Of a stretch of DNA of 64,000 nucleotides, positions 61,341 to 64,000 are shown one piece after another. The notes beneath the pieces were generated by a model. It was given only the letters and a program-made list of their open reading frames with translations. It ran no database searches and was not told where the DNA came from. The translations under genes were made by a program, and so were the position numbers. The DNA is from Flavobacterium litorale (lineage in GTDB: Bacteria; Bacteroidota; Bacteroidia; Flavobacteriales; Flavobacteriaceae), in the NCBI RefSeq assembly GCF_019613795.1, contig NZ_CP080429.1:1269501-1333500 (forward strand), written 5' to 3'. Every line of letters starts with the position of its first letter. Position 1 is the first letter of the stretch.

Positions 61341-61808
61341 ATGAAAAAAATACTTTTAATGTTGTTTGTTGCCTTAGGGACTTTAGCAACACAAGCGCAA
61401 GAAATTAAATGGATGTCGCTTGATGAAGCACTTGCCGCTCAAGAAAAGGAGGCAAAACCAATTTTTATGGATGTTTATACCGATTGGTGTGGTCCGTGCA
61501 AAATTTTGGATAGAGGTACATTTCGTGATAAAAACATTGTTGATTATATTAATGCAAATTATTACGCTGTTAAGTTTGATGCTGAAGGTGCTAGTGAGGT
61601 TGCATACAAAGGAAATAAATACTCAAATCCGAACTATATTATTAATAAAAAAGGTAGAAATTCAGTACATGACTTTACAAGGTTTATGAAAGTAAGAGCC
61701 TACCCGACGATAGTATTCTTCGACGATAAGGGCAATTTGAAATATCTTTTAGAAGGACCTAGAGATGCAATACAATTAATGAAAGTTCTTGAAAAATTTC
61801 AGTCATGA
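61341..61808 (+). CDS. Secreted thioredoxin-family protein (WCGPC)
   Basis: 155 residues. A signal peptide (ILLMLFVALGTLATQAQ) precedes a thioredoxin fold with the active site DVYTDWCGPCKILDRGTF near 45-62 and the cis-Pro region KVRAYPTIVFFDDKGNL. A periplasmic reductase or isomerase role is likely. The next gene is a diverged tandem copy. It follows the POT genes after 48 nt. Confidence 0.88.
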   Translation: MKKILLMLFVALGTLATQAQEIKWMSLDEALAAQEKEAKPIFMDVYTDWCGPCKILDRGTFRDKNIVDYINANYYAVKFDAEGASEVAYKGNKYSNPNYIINKKGRNSVHDFTRFMKVRAYPTIVFFDDKGNLKYLLEGPRDAIQLMKVLEKFQS

Positions 61809-61872
61809 GCCAGTTTTGAAGAGAGTAATACTACATCAGTTAATATAACGCTATACTATTAAAATAATACCT

Positions 61873-62343
61873 ATGAAAAAAATATTTTTAACGCTTTTAG
61901 TTGTTTTAGGGACTATTGCAATACAAGCACAGGAAACAACAGAATGGCACACTGATATTAAGAAGGCAATAAAACTTTCTGAAGAAACGAAAAAACCATT
62001 ATTACTATTTTTTACAGGTAGCGATTGGTGTGGTTGGTGTGTACGCCTACAAAAAGAAGTTTTAAAAACGCCTGAGTTTGAGAAGTGGGCTAAAGAGAAC
62101 GTAATTTTAGTGGAGCTTGATTTTCCTAAAAGAACAAAACAAACTCCAGAACTAAAACAGCAAAACGCCGAACTTAATAGGTTTTTTAAAGTGAGGGGTT
62201 ACCCTACTATATGGTTTACAAACGGTAACGAAAATTCGGCAGGTAAAATAAGCTTTGAGGCATTAGGAACCGTTGGATATGTTGCAGGAGGACCATCGAA
62301 ATGGCTTGAAAAGGCAAATACAATTTTAAACGCTAAAAAATAG
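61873..62343 (+). CDS. Secreted thioredoxin-family protein (WCGWC)
   Basis: 156 residues. The signal peptide (IFLTLLVVLGTIAIQAQ) is nearly the same as in the preceding gene. The thioredoxin fold has the variant site FFTGSDWCGWCVRLQKEVL near 47-65 and cis-Pro region KVRGYPTIWFTNGNENSAGK. The WCGWC site and downstream KTPEFEKWAKENVILVELDFP are typical of a Bacteroidota secreted thioredoxin group. It probably arose by tandem duplication. The likely terminator lies inside the convergent comEC end at 62375. Confidence 0.88.
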   Translation: MKKIFLTLLVVLGTIAIQAQETTEWHTDIKKAIKLSEETKKPLLLFFTGSDWCGWCVRLQKEVLKTPEFEKWAKENVILVELDFPKRTKQTPELKQQNAELNRFFKVRGYPTIWFTNGNENSAGKISFEALGTVGYVAGGPSKWLEKANTILNAKK

Positions 62344-62357
62344 AGTTTAAATAATAT

Positions 62358-64000
62358 TTATTTTAAAATATACGATCCCTTTTCGGCAGTAGCATGAAAA
62401 GGGATTTTGTTTTTGTTACAAGTAGCCTTCCATCGATTTATTGAACCTTGATAATTGGTAGCATCCGCTACTATTACTTTTGGTTTAGTAGTCTCAATTA
62501 ATCGCTGTAGGTTTACGCCTGTAGATTGCCTAAGAACAACAATGTCAGGATTTATACCTGTTTCGTATATCTTTAAACTATCCACAACCAGTATTCTTTT
62601 TTGCTTATACCAAAATGTGTGCTGTAAGGGTAGTACCGTAACGCTATCGGCAAAATTACCTTTTGCGTATGCTTTTAAGTTCCAATTTTCAAGTGCTATG
62701 CTATCATTACTATAAAAGTATGTAATGCCGCTCTGTTTGTACGCTATAAGGCTATTTGCCCAGTTATTAAATACAACAAACTCATTGCTATTGGTACGTT
62801 GCCACTTTGTTACAATGTAAATGCTTTGGAATAGTATTATGGCACAAAGCAACGCAACCGTACGCTTGTATTTTTTTTGGAACCCCCACAATACCGCAGC
62901 TATAATAATTCCGTATAACGATGCTGTTAGTGGGAGTGTAAAAGAAATATCTTTTATTACTAACCCTTTAAACGAAGCTATCCAGCCTATAAACCCGTTC
63001 ATGCACTCTATTAAAAACGCCAATACTTTGCCAACTAGCAAAGCCAAATTGCTATATATGTAGTTAATTATTACTACTACAATACCCATTACAAGTACAA
63101 CGGTAACAGCGGGTATTGCAACAATATTGGCAATGGGGAAAAGCGCAGGAAACTGCCCAAAATAATACAACGTTAACGGTAGTACGCCAAGTTGCGCCAC
63201 TAAGGATATTACGACAACGTCTGCAAAATAATTGACTACCTTATATTTAGAAATTTTTATTTTACGATACAGTGGCTGTAACCAAACAATACTAAATACC
63301 GCAGCATAACTAAGCTGAAAGCCAACATCGAATAAAAAAGATGGCTTTGCCAATAACAGTACCAACATAGAAACAGCTATAGAGTTAAAGGTATTGGCAT
63401 TACGATTAAAATATAGCCCTATACTTACAAAACTAAACATAACAACAGCTCTTACCACAGATGCTGATAACCCTGCAACTATAGCAAACGACCACAGAAA
63501 GGCAAGTATTAGCAGTAATTGAATTAGCCTACCCTTTTTACGAAATCGGGTTAAAGGTTTTAGAATAAGATTGATAATGTAAAAAAGTATGGCTATGTGT
63601 AAACCTGATATGGCAAGTATGTGTATAACGCCTGCATCTATATAATCTTGGTTAATGTCCTTATCCATATCTTGCCGTTGCCCTAATAATAGTGCCTTAA
63701 TAACATTCATAACCTTTGGGCTATAATTATGCTGATTAAAGCTGCTTATAAGGTCATTACGAAAGCATTCAATATAATAATCGGTATTTTTTAGCTGACC
63801 AGCTTTAATGTGGTTACTCTTTAGTTTTATCTGATGAAATATATTCTGCCGTTCCATGTAAGCTGCATAGTCAAACTGGTACGGATTTCCTGCTTTTGTA
63901 ATAGGCTGAGGGGAATCGTATATAACAATAATATCACCTGCATTTAAAAGCTCAGGAAATTTTTTCTTCGATGCTGTTACTAAAATTTTTCCAGTAGCGT
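62358..64000 (-). CDS. comEC: ComEC/Rec2-family DNA uptake membrane protein (partial, 5' end outside window)
   Basis: At least 546 residues; the frame stays open to the right edge (the first visible residues read GKILVTASKKKF), so the internal ATG at 63857 is not the start. The visible N-terminal part belongs to the DUF4131-type domain. The competence domain follows: IKALLLGQRQDMDKDINQDYIDAGVIHILAISGLHIAILF, then multiple helices. ComEC forms the inner-membrane DNA channel for transformation. The C-terminal extracytoplasmic part (about 140 residues) resembles a metallo-beta-lactamase remnant, but I see no HxHxDH metal motif. Convergent with the thioredoxin genes. Confidence 0.92.
   Translation of the reverse strand, partial: ATGKILVTASKKKFPELLNAGDIIVIYDSPQPITKAGNPYQFDYAAYMERQNIFHQIKLKSNHIKAGQLKNTDYYIECFRNDLISSFNQHNYSPKVMNVIKALLLGQRQDMDKDINQDYIDAGVIHILAISGLHIAILFYIINLILKPLTRFRKKGRLIQLLLILAFLWSFAIVAGLSASVVRAVVMFSFVSIGLYFNRNANTFNSIAVSMLVLLLAKPSFLFDVGFQLSYAAVFSIVWLQPLYRKIKISKYKVVNYFADVVVISLVAQLGVLPLTLYYFGQFPALFPIANIVAIPAVTVVLVMGIVVVIINYIYSNLALLVGKVLAFLIECMNGFIGWIASFKGLVIKDISFTLPLTASLYGIIIAAVLWGFQKKYKRTVALLCAIILFQSIYIVTKWQRTNSNEFVVFNNWANSLIAYKQSGITYFYSNDSIALENWNLKAYAKGNFADSVTVLPLQHTFWYKQKRILVVDSLKIYETGINPDIVVLRQSTGVNLQRLIETTKPKVIVADATNYQGSINRWKATCNKNKIPFHATAEKGSYILK
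62375..62420 (+). terminator. Plus-strand terminator embedded in the comEC 3' end
   Basis: ATCCCTTTT (62375-62383) pairs with AAAAGGGAT (62397-62405), followed on the plus strand by TTTTGTTTTTGTT. It lies 32 nt past the stop of the second thioredoxin gene and within the last codons of comEC on the other strand. Confidence 0.6.

Overview
The window is a stretch of core chromosome from a member of the Bacteroidota, almost certainly the family Flavobacteriaceae and close to Flavobacterium. The evidence is the low-GC codon use, a complete alternative complex III (act) operon next to an aa3 oxidase, the giant type IX secretion translocon SprA, a GYDIA-family GHMP kinase beside a class II HMG-CoA reductase, and repeated Bacteroidota-type promoters (TAnnTTTG -7 box, sometimes with a TTG/TTTG box about 20 nt upstream). 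There is no rRNA, CRISPR array, insertion sequence or prophage. One tRNA gene (Phe, GAA) is present.

Layout. 1-4372: end of rimP, then nusA and infB, closed by a strong terminator. 4.4-4.9 kb: a small SPOR-domain protein on the minus strand. 5.0-16.6 kb: respiratory block actABCDEF-coxBA, from one promoter to one terminator. 16.6-22.0 kb: a GNAT-like protein, ruvB, a perfect 23-bp inverted repeat, queG, maeB (malic enzyme plus phosphotransacetylase) and ruvA. 22.0-29.4 kb: sprA, in the same frame as ruvA and with a forced TTG start. 29.4-31.0 kb: gcvH, a VanZ-like gene and deoC. 31.2-36.3 kb: a second oxidase block with cyoE, two subunit III-type proteins, subunit IV, a cysteine-free SCO-like protein, SCO1, a DUF420 (CtaM-like) protein and a small CxxC membrane protein. 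36.5-40.0 kb: TolC and HlyD-type efflux components, then tsaB. 40.0-43.6 kb (minus): a secreted unknown, an MscS channel and a DUF255 thioredoxin-like protein. 43.8-45.0 kb: a small membrane protein overlapping an SbtA-like permease. 45.0-45.7 kb: a gene-poor junction with tRNA-Phe and decayed coding remnants. 45.7-53.3 kb: coaX and an envelope-biogenesis run (outer-membrane barrel, TPR protein, LptC, small membrane protein, CNNM/CBS protein, PpiD-like chaperone). 53.4-55.6 kb (minus): GYDIA kinase and HMG-CoA reductase. 55.8-62.3 kb: a dipeptidyl peptidase, two POT transporters and two thioredoxin-fold proteins. 62.4-64.0 kb (minus): comEC, running off the window.

How the parts work together. 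The two respiratory blocks, 15 kb apart, together encode quinol oxidation by ACIII, the aa3 oxidase, heme A/O synthesis and copper-site assembly. The peptidase and POT genes form a peptide-scavenging unit. The coaX-ppiD run and sprA serve outer-membrane and secretion biogenesis.

I found no clearly new multi-gene defence or mobile system. The best leads are unusual features of the respiratory chain (a sixth heme motif in ActA, long His-rich segments, a roughly 100-residue insert in a subunit III, extra helices in CoxB, a cysteine-free SCO paralogue), three short decayed or unannotated coding remnants (31.0-31.2, 45.06-45.17 and 45.4-45.7 kb), and two terminators placed inside the 3' ends of convergent genes.
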